Notes: generated by a model not told the origin, from the letters alone. A DNA stretch of 64,000 nucleotides from Streptomyces zingiberis (GCF_012034935.1 NZ_JAATEN010000002.1:248001-312000); one strand, 5' to 3'. Counted from the first letter of the stretch, positions 36,142-45,405 are shown. Numbers and translations are program-made.

Positions 36142-38484
36142 GTGGCGGACACGGGGAGAGGCGCGCTGCGCACGGGGACGGAACCGGCGGCGCCGCGGAC
36201 GGTCCTGGCGGCCGCCGCGCTGTGGCTGGTGGTGGCCCTGCTGGCGGCCCGGCAGACGGCGGCCGTACTGGCGCTGCCGCCGCAGCGCCGGCTCACCGAC
36301 CTGGAGACCTGGTTCGGGGAGAACGGCGTGCTGCGGATGGGCGGTTCGCTGTACGGGCCGGGGGACTCGGCCTTCACCGGGACCCCGTTCGCCGGGCTCG
36401 CGCTCCGGCCGCTCACCCGCGCCGCCGAGCAGAGCCTCGGGGTGGGCTGGACCTTCGCCACGCTGCTGCTGGTCGTCGCGCTCGGCCTGGTGACGGTCCG
36501 GCTGCTGCCCGGCCCGCTCTCCCGCCGCGCGACGCTGTTCGCGGCACCGGCCGTACTCGTGCTGCTGGTGGTCTCGGTGCCGGTGCGGAACACCTTCACC
36601 CTCGGCCAGACCAGCATCCTCCCCGTGCTGCTGGTGCTCCTCGCCTTCCTGCCCGGCCGCTCGCCGCGCGCCGCCGGGCTGCTGACCGGTGTGGCCGCCG
36701 CGCTCCAGCCGACCGTGCTGCTCTTCGCCGCCCTGCTGTGGGCGGCCGGCCGGCGGCGCGCCGCGGCGACCACCGCCGGGACCTTCGCCGTCTGCTCCGC
36801 GCTCGCCTGGGCGGCCTCCCCGGCGGACTCCTGGACCTACTGGCTGCGCCATGCCGCGGGCGCCGGGCTGGGCGCGTCCCCCGACGCCCCGGCCAACCAG
36901 TCCCTGCACGGGCTGCTGCTCCGGCTGGGTCTCCAGGGCCCGCTGGAGATCGGCCTGTTCCTGCTGGCGGCGGCGGCCGTCGTGGTGGTGGGGCTGCGCC
37001 GCGCGGCCCGTCTCGCCGCCGACGGGCAGTGGCTGACGGCCGTCGCCGTGGCCGGCTGCGCCGCGGTCGTGGTCTCGCCCACCGCCTGGCAGCACCAGCA
37101 GCTGTGGATCCTGCTCGCCGCCGCCGGCCGGGTCGGGCGGCGCCGCGCCGACCGGCTGGTCTGGCCCGTGGCCGTCGTCCTGGTGATGACGCTGCACCGG
37201 GACGCCCTGCTGCCGAACGTCGCCTGGGCGGGCGTCATCGGGGAGAACGCGCCGCTGCTCGCTGCGCTGGCGGCGGCCTGCGCGGTGCCGTTCCTGAGCC
37301 GGGCCGACCCGGCGTGGCGGCGGCCCGTCCCCGGGGCCTGCGCGCCACCCGTCCCCGGCGCCGGCCGCGTGCCGCTGCTGCGCTCCTGGCCCCGGCCGCT
37401 GTTCCGGCCCAACCTGGTGCTGGAGCTGCTGCTGATCCGCGTCGGCTACTGGGCGTACTCCTGGGTCCGCTCGGAGGCGCCGGGCGGCCGGGAACTGGCG
37501 GAGGGCCACGGCCGGCAGATCCTCGGGATCGAACGGGCGCTCGGCATCGACATCGAACTCTCCTTCAACCTCCTGGTGGCGCGCACCGGCTGGCTGGAGC
37601 AGAGCATGAACGTCGCCTACTCCACCTTCCACTTCCTGGTGCCGCTGTCGCTGCTGGGCTACATGTACTGGCGCCGCCCCGCGCGCTACCGGTGGGGGCG
37701 GACGACACTGGCGCTGGCCACCCTGCTCGGCCTGATCGGCTTCTGGGCGTACCCGCTGGCCCCGCCGCGGCTGATGCCGGGTCTGGGGTTCGTCGACACC
37801 GCGCACGGCCCGCAGGACCTGGACAACCCCGACTTCGGCGCGCTGACCGGCATCTCCAACCAGTACGCGGCGATGCCCTCGCTCCACCTCGGCTGGGCGC
37901 TGTGGTGCGCGGTGGTGGTCTGGCGGCTGACGCCCGCGCTGCTGCCGAGGCTGCTGGGGGCGCTCTACCCGGTGCTCACGGCGGTCGTGATCGTCGGCAC
38001 CGCCAACCACTACCTGCTGGACGCGGCCGGGGGAGTGGTCGTGGTCGCCGCGGGCTTCGGGCTGCGGTGGCTGCTCCTCGGGCCGGTCGCGGAGGACCGC
38101 GCGGCGGGGGCGGCCGGGAAGGCCCGGGAGGGCCGGGAGGACCGGGAGGGCCGGGAGGGCCGGGACCCGGCGGAAGGGGCGGGTGGCGCGCGGCCGGACG
38201 GTGCGGACGGCCGGGCGGACGAGCCGGGGGCGGGGGCGGAAGCGCGGGGGGTGCCGGGGGCGGACGGCGCCGGCCGCGTCCCGGCACAGGCGGAACCGGC
38301 CTCGGAGCAGGAGCCGGCCTCGCGACCTGAGGCGGCCCCGGCACAGGCCCCGGCCCAGGCGCCGGCCCAGGCCCAGGCGCCGGAACCGGAGCGGGAGCCG
38401 GAGCCGCCGGCCGGGGTGGTGACCGCGCCGGCCGGCGGGCCGGTGGCGGGCGCCGGGCGGAAGGGCGCGGCCGGCCGGGACTGA
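36142..38484 (+). CDS. Bifunctional GT87 glycosyltransferase / PAP2 phosphatase membrane protein
   Basis: Fusion of a GT87-type polyprenol-phosphate-mannose glycosyltransferase half (ten or so membrane helices, about 20-400; NTFTLGQTSILPVLLVLLAF, PTAWQHQQLWILLA) with a C-terminal PAP2-like domain (about 420-650). The latter has AAMPSLHLGWALW (about 579) and GTANHYLLDAAGG (about 621), the lipid-phosphatase or inositol-phosphoryltransferase motifs, and lacks an obvious KxxxxxxRP. The last 130 residues are Glu/Pro/Ala-rich repeats. I prefer GTG 36142, preceded by GGAGGGGGAGCGG; GTG 36094 is an in-frame alternative with a weaker ribosome site. Likely adds or recycles lipid-linked sugar on the outer membrane leaflet; target unknown. 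Confidence 0.87.
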   Translation: MADTGRGALRTGTEPAAPRTVLAAAALWLVVALLAARQTAAVLALPPQRRLTDLETWFGENGVLRMGGSLYGPGDSAFTGTPFAGLALRPLTRAAEQSLGVGWTFATLLLVVALGLVTVRLLPGPLSRRATLFAAPAVLVLLVVSVPVRNTFTLGQTSILPVLLVLLAFLPGRSPRAAGLLTGVAAALQPTVLLFAALLWAAGRRRAAATTAGTFAVCSALAWAASPADSWTYWLRHAAGAGLGASPDAPANQSLHGLLLRLGLQGPLEIGLFLLAAAAVVVVGLRRAARLAADGQWLTAVAVAGCAAVVVSPTAWQHQQLWILLAAAGRVGRRRADRLVWPVAVVLVMTLHRDALLPNVAWAGVIGENAPLLAALAAACAVPFLSRADPAWRRPVPGACAPPVPGAGRVPLLRSWPRPLFRPNLVLELLLIRVGYWAYSWVRSEAPGGRELAEGHGRQILGIERALGIDIELSFNLLVARTGWLEQSMNVAYSTFHFLVPLSLLGYMYWRRPARYRWGRTTLALATLLGLIGFWAYPLAPPRLMPGLGFVDTAHGPQDLDNPDFGALTGISNQYAAMPSLHLGWALWCAVVVWRLTPALLPRLLGALYPVLTAVVIVGTANHYLLDAAGGVVVVAAGFGLRWLLLGPVAEDRAAGAAGKAREGREDREGREGRDPAEGAGGARPDGADGRADEPGAGAEARGVPGADGAGRVPAQAEPASEQEPASRPEAAPAQAPAQAPAQAQAPEPEREPEPPAGVVTAPAGGPVAGAGRKGAAGRD

Positions 38485-38537
38485 GCGCGCGCCGTGGTGC
38501 GGCGGGCCCGGGTGTCCCCGTGGCGGCCGGGCCCGGG

Positions 38538-38582
38538 CGGCTTCCGGGCCCGCCCCGGCGCCGGCTTCCGGGCCCGCCCCGG
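38538..38582. repeat. 21-bp direct repeat between convergent genes
   Basis: cggcttccgggcccgccccgg occurs at 38538-38558 and again at 38562-38582. The first copy can also pair with the upstream gggcccgg to form an 8-bp stem that may end the GT87-PAP2 or ECF transcripts. Confidence 0.7.
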
Positions 38583-38591
38583 TGCGTCCGC

Positions 38592-39434
38592 TCAGCGCCG
38601 CCCGGGCGCGGGACCGCCGCCGTCCTGGAAGACCGCCGGGACCTCGAAGGCGGCCCGGCGGGTGGCCCGGCGCAGCGCGGTCAGCACGGTGGAGCCGAGG
38701 GTGAGGGTGAGCACGACGGTCAGCACCGCCCGTGGCAGGTCCCAGCCCAGCGAGGTGGCCAGGCAGTAGGCGGCGAAGCGCACCAGGTTCTCGTGGACGG
38801 GGTCGCCGGGGACGAAGGAGATACCGGTCGCCAGGCCGCCGATGTACGGCCAGCCCTGGAGGTTCATCACCGTCCCGTAGAGCACGGACGCCACCGCGCC
38901 GTAGGCGGCCAGCAGCCACCGCTCGCCGCGGCCCCGCAGCCGTTCCGCGCCCGGCAGCAACCCCGCGCCCATGGTCACCCAGCCCATCGAGAGCATCTGG
39001 AACGGCATCCAGGGGCCCACCCCGCCCGTCAGCAGCGCCGAGGCGAACATCGTCACCGCGCCCAGCACGAAGCCGAACCCCGGCCCCAGCACCCGGCCGC
39101 TCAGCACCATCAGGAAGAACATCGGTTCGAGACCGGCCGTGCCCGCGCCGAGCGGGCGCAGCGCCGCCCCGGCCGCCGCCAGGACGCCCAGCATGGCGAT
39201 GGCCTTGGCGTCCAGGCCGGTGTCCGCGACGGTCGCCACGACGACGGCCACCAGCAGCGGCAGCACCGCCGCGAACAGCCAGGGCGCGTCCCCGGAGTGC
39301 GCCAGCCCCGACGCCGGGTCGGCCAGCAGCGGCCAGCCGAAGGCCATCACCCCGACCACGCCGGCCAGGGCGAGCGCCACCACCGAACGCGGCCCCAGCC
39401 GGACGGCCCGCACCCGGCGCGCCGCCGGGCTCAT
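38592..39434 (-). CDS. ECF transporter S component (predicted corrinoid/B12)
   Basis: Integral membrane substrate-binding subunit of 280 residues with six or more helices (SVVALALAGVVGVMAFGWPL, AIAMLGVLAAAGAAL, MFFLMVLSGRVLGPGFGFVL, MPFQMLSMGWVTMGAGLLPG). 'GRVLGPGFGFVLGAVTMFASALLTGGVGPWMPFQML' type sequence is the usual S-component fold. ATG 39434 overlaps the EcfA stop (ATGA), making it the last gene of a five-gene coupled operon whose leader carries a cobalamin riboswitch. The substrate is therefore predicted, not shown, to be cobalamin or a corrinoid. Confidence 0.85.
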   Translation of the reverse strand: MSPAARRVRAVRLGPRSVVALALAGVVGVMAFGWPLLADPASGLAHSGDAPWLFAAVLPLLVAVVVATVADTGLDAKAIAMLGVLAAAGAALRPLGAGTAGLEPMFFLMVLSGRVLGPGFGFVLGAVTMFASALLTGGVGPWMPFQMLSMGWVTMGAGLLPGAERLRGRGERWLLAAYGAVASVLYGTVMNLQGWPYIGGLATGISFVPGDPVHENLVRFAAYCLATSLGWDLPRAVLTVVLTLTLGSTVLTALRRATRRAAFEVPAVFQDGGGPAPGRR

Positions 39435-41110
39435 CGGAGGCCTCCCGCGTCGCTGCCGCCCGGCCCCTCCGCCGCCAGCGCCCGCGCGACCTCCGAGACC
39501 GTCAGCCAGGGGAGCGGGGCGAGGATCTTCGCCACCTGCGGGGCGAACGCGGGGGAGGCGGTGACCACGTCGGCGGCCGGGCCGTCCGCGACGATCTCGC
39601 CCTCCGCCAGAATCACCACCCGCTCCGCCAGTTCCGCGACCAGTTCGACGTCGTGCGTGGCCAGCAGGATGGCGTGCCCGTCCGCGGCCAGCCCGCGCAG
39701 GATCTCCACCAGCCGCGCCTTGGCGGCGTAGTCCAGGCCGCGGGTCGGCTCGTCCAGCAGGACCAGCGGCGGGCGCGCCGTCAGGACCACCGCCAGCGCC
39801 AGGGCCAGCCGCTGTCCCTCGGAGAGGTCGCGCGGGTGGGTGGTGTCGGGGACGTCCGGCAGCAGCGCGGTGACCAGTGCCCGGCAGGTGCCCGGAGCGG
39901 CGTCCGCGTCCCCGTCCGCCGCCGCGCACTCCGCCGCGACCGTGTCCGCGTAGAGCAGGTCGCGCGGCTCCTGGGGGACGAGCCCCACCGCGCGGATCAG
40001 CTCCCGCGGCGGCGTGCGGTGCGGTACGGCGCCCCCGGCGAGCACGGTGCCGCTCGCCGGCCGGTGCAGCCCGGTGAGGGTGTTCAGCAGCGTCGACTTG
40101 CCCGCCCCGTTACGTCCCATCAGGGCCACCACCGCGCCGGGCCGCAGGGTCAGGTCGATCCGGCGCAGCACCTCGGCCCGGCCGCGCCGCACGGACAGCC
40201 GGAAGATCCCGGCCGGCGGCTCCCCGGACGCGGCGGCGGCCCCCGCGTCGGCGGCGGCCCCGGGGGACGGGGACGCCCCCGGGGCCGGGGCGGCGCCGGC
40301 CACCGCCTCCCGCAGCGCCCCCGCCCGGCGGCGTGCGTCCCGCACCGACAGGGGCAGCGGGGACCAGCCCGCGAGCCGCCCCAGGGCGACGACCGGCGGC
40401 GCCACCGGGGAGACGGCCAGGATCTCCGCCGGGGTGCCCACCAGCGGCGGCTCGCCCGGCCCGGGGAGCAGGATCAGCCGGTCCGCGTAGTGCACCACCC
40501 GTTCCAGCCGGTGCTCGGCCATCAGGACCGTGGTGCCCAGGTCGTGCACCAGGCGCTGGAGGACGGCGAGCACCTCCTCGGCGGCGGCCGGGTCCAGTGC
40601 GGAGGTCGGCTCGTCCAGGACGAGCACCTCCGGGTGCGGCGTCAGCACGGACCCGATCGCCACCCGCTGCCGCTGGCCGCCGGAGAGGGAGGCGAGGGGG
40701 CGGTCGCGGAGCGCGGCCAGCCCGAGGAGGTCGAGGGTCTCCTCCACCCGGCGGCGCATCACGGCCGGCGAGAGCCCCAGGGACTCCATGCCGTACGCCA
40801 GTTCGTCCTCGACCGTGTCCGTGACGAAGTGGGCGAGCGGGTCCTGCCCCACGGTGCCGACGACATCGGCCAGCTCGCGCGGTTTGTGGGTGCGGGTGTC
40901 GCGGCCGGCGACGGTGACCCGGCCGCGCAGGGTGCCGCCGGTGAAGTGCGGCACCAGGCCGGAGACGGTGGACAGCAGGGTGGACTTGCCCGTCCCGGAC
41001 GCCCCGATGAGCAGGCACAACTCGCCCTCGGGCACGGTGAGGCGGACATCGCGGAGGGCGGGGCCCGCCGCCCCCTCGAACTGGACGGAAACGTCGTCGA
41101 ACCGGATCAC
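39431..41110 (-). CDS. ECF transporter double ATPase (EcfA1A2 fusion)
   Basis: Two ABC ATPase domains in one chain of 559 residues. Domain 1: GASGTGKSTL, Q-loop VGQDP, LSGGQRQRVAIG, VLVLDEPTSALDP, H-loop MAEHRLE. Domain 2 (from about 325): GRNGAGKSTL, VPQEPRDLLY, LSEGQRLALALA, LVLLDEPTRGLDY, LLATHDVE. The domains are joined by a 60-residue Ala/Pro linker. Such fusions energise ECF vitamin importers. Start GTG 41110, after GGAGGAGTCCCC, overlaps the EcfT stop (GTGA). It powers the EcfT and S-component encoded on either side. Confidence 0.93.
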   Translation of the reverse strand: MIRFDDVSVQFEGAAGPALRDVRLTVPEGELCLLIGASGTGKSTLLSTVSGLVPHFTGGTLRGRVTVAGRDTRTHKPRELADVVGTVGQDPLAHFVTDTVEDELAYGMESLGLSPAVMRRRVEETLDLLGLAALRDRPLASLSGGQRQRVAIGSVLTPHPEVLVLDEPTSALDPAAAEEVLAVLQRLVHDLGTTVLMAEHRLERVVHYADRLILLPGPGEPPLVGTPAEILAVSPVAPPVVALGRLAGWSPLPLSVRDARRRAGALREAVAGAAPAPGASPSPGAAADAGAAAASGEPPAGIFRLSVRRGRAEVLRRIDLTLRPGAVVALMGRNGAGKSTLLNTLTGLHRPASGTVLAGGAVPHRTPPRELIRAVGLVPQEPRDLLYADTVAAECAAADGDADAAPGTCRALVTALLPDVPDTTHPRDLSEGQRLALALAVVLTARPPLVLLDEPTRGLDYAAKARLVEILRGLAADGHAILLATHDVELVAELAERVVILAEGEIVADGPAADVVTASPAFAPQVAKILAPLPWLTVSEVARALAAEGPGGSDAGGLR

Positions 41111-42810
41111 GGGGACTCCTCCGGTGGGTGGTGCGGGCCGGCGGGACGGCCGGCGGGTGCGGTGCGCCCGGCCCCCGCCCGGCGGACGGAACGGGCGCCG
41201 GCCGGGTCTCCGGCGCGGGACGGGCGGGGGACGGCGGGGCCTCCGGCGCGGGGTGGGCGGGGGACGGCGGGATCCGGCTCCGCCCGCTCCGCCTCGGGCG
41301 GAGGCGGGCCGGCGGCGGAGCTCCGCCGGCCGTCCCGCGCCGGAGCCCCGGCCGAGGCGGGCGCCACCACGGCCGGGACCAGGCCGAGCAGGACCGCCGC
41401 TGCGGGCCAGAGGGGCAGCTCCGGCACCACCAGCGGGGAGACCGAGGGGTGCAGGGCGGCCGGGTCGGCCGAGGCGGACCAGATCACCAGCGCGGCCACC
41501 GCCGTGCCCGACCCCGCCACCAGCCAGGACCGCAGCCCCCAGCGGTCCGGCCGGTAGCGGCTGCGGACCGAGCGCCGGCCGCCCAGCCACAGCCCGCCGA
41601 GCGCGGCGGTCAGCCCCAGCGCCAGCACCGGCAGGCCGAACCCGGCTCCCTCGGCGGCCAGCAGACCGTAGGTGCCGGCGCAGACGCCGAGGAGACCGCC
41701 GAGCGTCAGCGCCGTGGTGGTGTGCCGCACGGCGCGCGGCACCCGCGCGGTGCGGCCGTAACCCCGCGCGTCCATCGCCGCCGCCAGCGCCACCGACCGC
41801 TCCAGCGCCCCCTCCAGGACGGGCAGCGCGATCTGGAGGATCGCCTTCACGCCCCGGTCCGGACGGCCGCGCAGCCGGCGTGCGGCGCGCAGCCGCACCA
41901 CGTCCGCGACGAGATTCGGGGCGAAGGTCATGGCCACGACCACCGCGACCCCCACCTCGTAGAGCGCGCCCGGCAGCGACTTCAGCAGCCGGGCCGGGTT
42001 GGCGAGCGCGTTGGCCGCGCCCAGGCAGGCCAGCAGCACGGCCAGCCGCAACCCGTCGTAGAAGGCGAAGGCCAGGCCCTCGGCGGTGACCCGGCCACCG
42101 ATCCGCACCCCGCGCGCCCACTCCGGCAGCGGCACCTCGGGCAGCGTGAACAGCACGTGGCTGCCGGGGATCGGCGAGCCCAGCACGGTGGAGAACACCA
42201 GCCGGATGGCGATGACCGCCAGGCCGAGCTTGAGGAAGGCGCTGTAGGCGCGGGCCCAGGGGGCATCGGTGCGGCGGGCGGCGACGACGTAACCGGCGAC
42301 GGCGGCCAGCAGGCAGAGCAGCACCGGATGGGTGGTCCGCGACGCGGCGGTCGCCAGCCCCAGCGCCCACAGCCACCAGGCCCCGGCGTGCAGCGCGTTG
42401 CTCCGCGAGGAGCGCGGGGCCCGGACGGCGCGGCGCAGCCACCCATGGCGGGACTCCGGGCCGGCCCGCTCCTCCCGCTCCTGGGCCGGTTCCTCGCCCT
42501 CTTCCCCGGCCGACTCGGCGGCCCCATCGGCGCCCCGGCGCGGTAGCCGCGCGCCGGGGCCGTGCCGTTCGCGGTCCGTGCGGCGGCCCGGGCGCGGATC
42601 CGGCGGTGTCTCCTGGCGCGGATCCGGCGGTGGCTCCGGCAGCGGGCTCGGCGGTGTCCCCCGCCGGTTCCCGGCGGCGCCCGGGTCCGGTCCTTCCCGG
42701 GAGGCACCCCCGGCGGCTCCCGTTCCCCGTACCGCCGCCGTCACGTCCTCCGGCACGGGACCGGACGCGGGGCCGGGCACCCCGGGCGTTCCGGACTCGC
42801 CGGCGTTCAT
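41107..42810 (-). CDS. ECF transporter T component (EcfT/CbiQ family)
   Basis: Transmembrane coupling protein of 567 residues. After a 150-residue Glu/Pro/Arg disordered N-terminus, the EcfT helices begin (ALHAGAWWLWALGLATAASR, HPVLLCLLAAVAGYVVA), with the cytoplasmic coupling motif AAAMDARGYGR near residue 345 in the right context. Further hydrophobic helices and a Pro/Arg tail follow; both tails exceed the usual 250-350 residues. Start ATG 42810 overlaps the previous stop (ATGA) and lacks its own good ribosome site, so it depends on coupling. Confidence 0.9.
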   Translation of the reverse strand: MNAGESGTPGVPGPASGPVPEDVTAAVRGTGAAGGASREGPDPGAAGNRRGTPPSPLPEPPPDPRQETPPDPRPGRRTDRERHGPGARLPRRGADGAAESAGEEGEEPAQEREERAGPESRHGWLRRAVRAPRSSRSNALHAGAWWLWALGLATAASRTTHPVLLCLLAAVAGYVVAARRTDAPWARAYSAFLKLGLAVIAIRLVFSTVLGSPIPGSHVLFTLPEVPLPEWARGVRIGGRVTAEGLAFAFYDGLRLAVLLACLGAANALANPARLLKSLPGALYEVGVAVVVAMTFAPNLVADVVRLRAARRLRGRPDRGVKAILQIALPVLEGALERSVALAAAMDARGYGRTARVPRAVRHTTTALTLGGLLGVCAGTYGLLAAEGAGFGLPVLALGLTAALGGLWLGGRRSVRSRYRPDRWGLRSWLVAGSGTAVAALVIWSASADPAALHPSVSPLVVPELPLWPAAAVLLGLVPAVVAPASAGAPARDGRRSSAAGPPPPEAERAEPDPAVPRPPRAGGPAVPRPSRAGDPAGARSVRRAGAGRTAPAGRPAGPHHPPEESP

Positions 42811-43787
42811 CCGCGGCGTCGGCGGGTCTGCACGACGGCGCCCGCGGCGAGGGCGGCGAGCACGGCGAGGCCCGCGAACAGGCCGGCGGACGGACCGCCC
42901 CCGGTCCCGTCGTCCCCGGTCCCTTCCTCCCCGCCGCCGGCGCCGTCCGCCTTCCCGGACTCCCCGGCGCCGTCTCCCTCGCCGTCGCCCGTGCCGTCCG
43001 AGCCGCCCGTACCGGCCACCTGCTCGCCGCAGCCCCGCTCCGGGTAGCCCGCGATCGCGCACAGCAGCGCGGCCGAGTCGTAGCGGAGCGGCTCGGCGAC
43101 GGCGGCCAGCGCCTCACCGGCCGTCGCGTCCCGCGGCACGGTGGCGCACTCCGTACGCGGCCGGGGCGGCCGTTCGCCGTCCGGCGCGTCCGCGGCGGTG
43201 CCGAAGTCCAGGACGAGCGCCACCCGCTTGCGCCCCTCCGCGGCGGGGACGGAGCCGCAGACGGCGTCGAAGTCGGCCGCGGCGCGCGGCTGCGCGGCGT
43301 CACCGCTGTCGGCGCTGACGGAGAAGCGGAAACCGGCGACGTCACCGTCGCCGGGGCGCGCCGTCGCGGGCCCCTCGGTGGCGTACGCCCACCCGGCGCC
43401 GTTCCCCTGCCGCCCCTGCTGTTCCTGTTGCCCCTGCCAGAACGACCAGTACCGGTACCCCTGGGCCTGCGCGGGGGAGGCCCCGCAGATCCAGACGAGG
43501 GCGGCGCAGAGCAGAACGGCCGCCGGGCGTGCTGCGGTCCGGCCACGGAAGGCGGCGCGCCGCCGGGCGGCCGGGGGCCGCGCGCCGGGCGTTCGCCCGC
43601 GCGGCGGCCGGACGCCGTGCCGGGGCGCTCCTCCGGCGCGGGCCCCGCCGGCGGGGACGCCGTGCGCCGGGACGCCGTGCGCCGGGACCCCGTGCGCCGG
43701 GACCCCGTGCACCGGGACGCCGGGGACCCGGACCCTCTCCGCGCACGCCCCGCCCCCGGGAACCCGGTGCGCGGGAGCCCTGTTCAC
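42807..43787 (-). CDS. SCO2322-like exported, membrane-anchored protein
   Basis: Protein of 326 residues. A hydrophobic signal (AVLLCAALVWICGASPAQA, about 90-108) precedes a secreted domain opening GYRYWSFWQ, with NGAGWAYATEGPA, VAGFRFSVSADSG and four Cys. A C-terminal helix (GLFAGLAVLAALAAGAVV) and RRRR tail anchor it. This is the pattern of the SCO2322 family, always seen with ECF genes as far as I know. Unusually, about 75 residues precede the signal, including a five-residue HGVPA repeat. GTG 43787 (GTGA overlap) is the only available start, so the extension seems real or the start lies at a non-standard codon. Predicted role: surface partner in corrinoid capture. Confidence 0.82.
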   Translation of the reverse strand: MNRAPAHRVPGGGACAERVRVPGVPVHGVPAHGVPAHGVPAHGVPAGGARAGGAPRHGVRPPRGRTPGARPPAARRRAAFRGRTAARPAAVLLCAALVWICGASPAQAQGYRYWSFWQGQQEQQGRQGNGAGWAYATEGPATARPGDGDVAGFRFSVSADSGDAAQPRAAADFDAVCGSVPAAEGRKRVALVLDFGTAADAPDGERPPRPRTECATVPRDATAGEALAAVAEPLRYDSAALLCAIAGYPERGCGEQVAGTGGSDGTGDGEGDGAGESGKADGAGGGEEGTGDDGTGGGPSAGLFAGLAVLAALAAGAVVQTRRRRG

Positions 43788-45106
43788 GACCGCTTCCTCA
43801 GCCCGGACAGCATCAGCGCGCCCCCGGCGAGCAGCCCCGCGAGCACTCCGCCGCCCAGCAGCCACCAGAGCTCGGCGCCGCCGGACCCGTCGCCGGCCTC
43901 CCGCGCGGTGGCGCCGGCCGGTTCCGCGCCCGCCGCCCCGTCGGTGGCCGCCGGCTCCGGGCCGGTGGCGTTGAGGTCCGCCACCAGGTCGGTGCCGCCG
44001 AAGGACCGCGGGTCGCCGCCCGTGGCGTGCGTGGCCAGCACGAGCATGCCCAGGCCGGCCGGGTTGCCCTTCGCCCACTCCGCGGAGTTCTTCTCCAGCC
44101 AGGCCAGCGGGGCCTCCGCGGCCTTCCGCTGACCCCCCGCCGTCAGGGCGAGCACGGCCTCGGCCGTGTTGGCGTGGTCCGGCACGGGCTTGTCGGCGCC
44201 GGGGGCGGCCGAGGTGAGATGGCCGTCCTCGGCCAGCAGGCGGATGAGGTGGGCGGTGGCGGCCGAGGTGGCCTCCTCAGGGGCACGGTCGCCGGTGGCG
44301 TTCCCCCCGGAGCAGTCCAGCGGCTCGGCACCGCCCCCGGCGGAGGCAGCGTTCCCTGAAGCGTCCCCTGAAGCGTCCCCTGAAGCGTTCCCCGAAGCGT
44401 CCTCCGGCGCGACGGCGAACCCCGAGCCGTGCCCGGCCAGCACGCCGGCCACCGTGGCGTCGGCGTTCGCCCGCAACGTCCCCTTCTCGTCGGGCTGGTA
44501 GGCGTACGCGCCGCGCTCGCCGGCCGGGGCGTCACAGCCCACCTGGAGCCCGGCCAGGGCGTCGTACGGCGAACGCTTTTCCGCCGAGAGCGTCTTCTCC
44601 GGCCGTTCGCCCGCCGCGACGAGGGCGCCCACGACGACGGCGGTGGAGTTGGTGTCGCTCGGGCCGCCGGGGAGGTAACCCCAGCCGCCGTCCTCGTTCT
44701 GCACGGACGTCAGCCAGCCGGTGGCCTTCCGCACCTCCGCGCGGTGGCCGCCGAGCGCGGCCAGCGCCTGCACGGCGACCGCCGTGGCGTTGCTGTCCAC
44801 CGGCGTCTTCGCGTCACAGGCCGCGGCCGGGTCCGCGCGGTACGCGGCGAAGGCGCCGGACGCGCACTGCTGCCCGGCCAGCCAGTCCACGGCGGCCGGG
44901 GCGGGGGTGACGCCCACGGTGTGCTGGGCGAGCAGGGCTGTGGACTGCCGCCACACGCCGTCGTAGGTGGGGTCCTTCTCCCCGTACAGCGCGGCGGCCG
45001 GCTTCGGGGAGGGCGCGGCGGCCGGGGCGGCCGCGGCGGCCGGCGCGGTGAGCCCGGCCAGTACGGCGGTCGCGGCCAGGACCGCGGTGGCGCGGCGTAC
45101 GTCCAT
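43784..45106 (-). CDS. Exported squalene-cyclase-repeat (alpha-toroid) protein, transcobalamin-like
   Basis: First gene of the ECF operon, 440 residues. Signal peptide (ATAVLAATAVLAGLTAPAAA), then alpha6/alpha6-toroid repeats with the typical pattern: AVDWLAGQQCASGAFAAY, NATAVAVQALAALG, ATGWLTSVQNEDGGWGY, TNSTAVVVGALVAAGE, HANTAEAVLALTAGG. A C-terminal helix and RKRS anchor it. These folds occur in prenyl cyclases and in the B12 carriers transcobalamin and intrinsic factor; no DxDD or DCTAE cyclase motif is visible, which argues against cyclase chemistry. The cobalamin riboswitch upstream makes a B12-binding role plausible. ATG 45106 after GAAAGGCACCCGACCC. Confidence 0.8.
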   Translation of the reverse strand: MDVRRATAVLAATAVLAGLTAPAAAAAPAAAPSPKPAAALYGEKDPTYDGVWRQSTALLAQHTVGVTPAPAAVDWLAGQQCASGAFAAYRADPAAACDAKTPVDSNATAVAVQALAALGGHRAEVRKATGWLTSVQNEDGGWGYLPGGPSDTNSTAVVVGALVAAGERPEKTLSAEKRSPYDALAGLQVGCDAPAGERGAYAYQPDEKGTLRANADATVAGVLAGHGSGFAVAPEDASGNASGDASGDASGNAASAGGGAEPLDCSGGNATGDRAPEEATSAATAHLIRLLAEDGHLTSAAPGADKPVPDHANTAEAVLALTAGGQRKAAEAPLAWLEKNSAEWAKGNPAGLGMLVLATHATGGDPRSFGGTDLVADLNATGPEPAATDGAAGAEPAGATAREAGDGSGGAELWWLLGGGVLAGLLAGGALMLSGLRKRS

Positions 45107-45194
45107 GGGTCGGGTGCCTTTCGGTGGGGAGGTTCTCCTGGCCGGGCGGCGGCCGGGCACGGCCGACCCCGGACGCGCGGATCCCGCACGGAGG

Positions 45195-45390
45195 GCACAC
45201 CGGGCTCGTCTTCCGCATACCTCGACGGTGCCACCCGCGGCCGGGCGCCCGGGCGGGCGCTCCGCCGGCGGGCGGGAGCCAGTTCGCGCCCGGACAGGTG
45301 CTCCGGCTCGTCCCGCCGCACGCGCGGCGGTCCTCACGGTTGCGGGTCAGCGCCGGATTCCCACCGGTCTTCCCCTGTCAGGCGCGGATG
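45195..45390 (-). ncRNA. Cobalamin riboswitch of the ECF operon
   Basis: Read on the minus strand, the leader contains ggggaagaccggtgggaatc (45374-45355), then cggcgctgacccgcaaccgt (45353-45334), matching the conserved core and B12 box of cobalamin riboswitches. A GC-rich variable arm (45320-45225) follows, and gcggaagacgagccc near 45220-45205 corresponds to the conserved GGAAGAC 3' element. Ligand binding would reduce expression of the downstream uptake genes. The peripheral part is less canonical than that of the second riboswitch at 56580. Confidence 0.88.
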
Positions 45391-45405
45391 AAGTTGTCGA
45401 AGGAC

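Noticed and set aside
36049..38919. 956-codon minus-strand frame
   Set aside because: Antisense shadow of the GT87-PAP2 gene; Arg/Pro/Gln-rich with no domain.
43784..45106. Terpene cyclase or prenyltransferase enzyme
   Set aside because: It has a signal peptide and membrane anchor, no DxDD or DCTAE motif, and belongs to a B12-riboswitch ECF operon.
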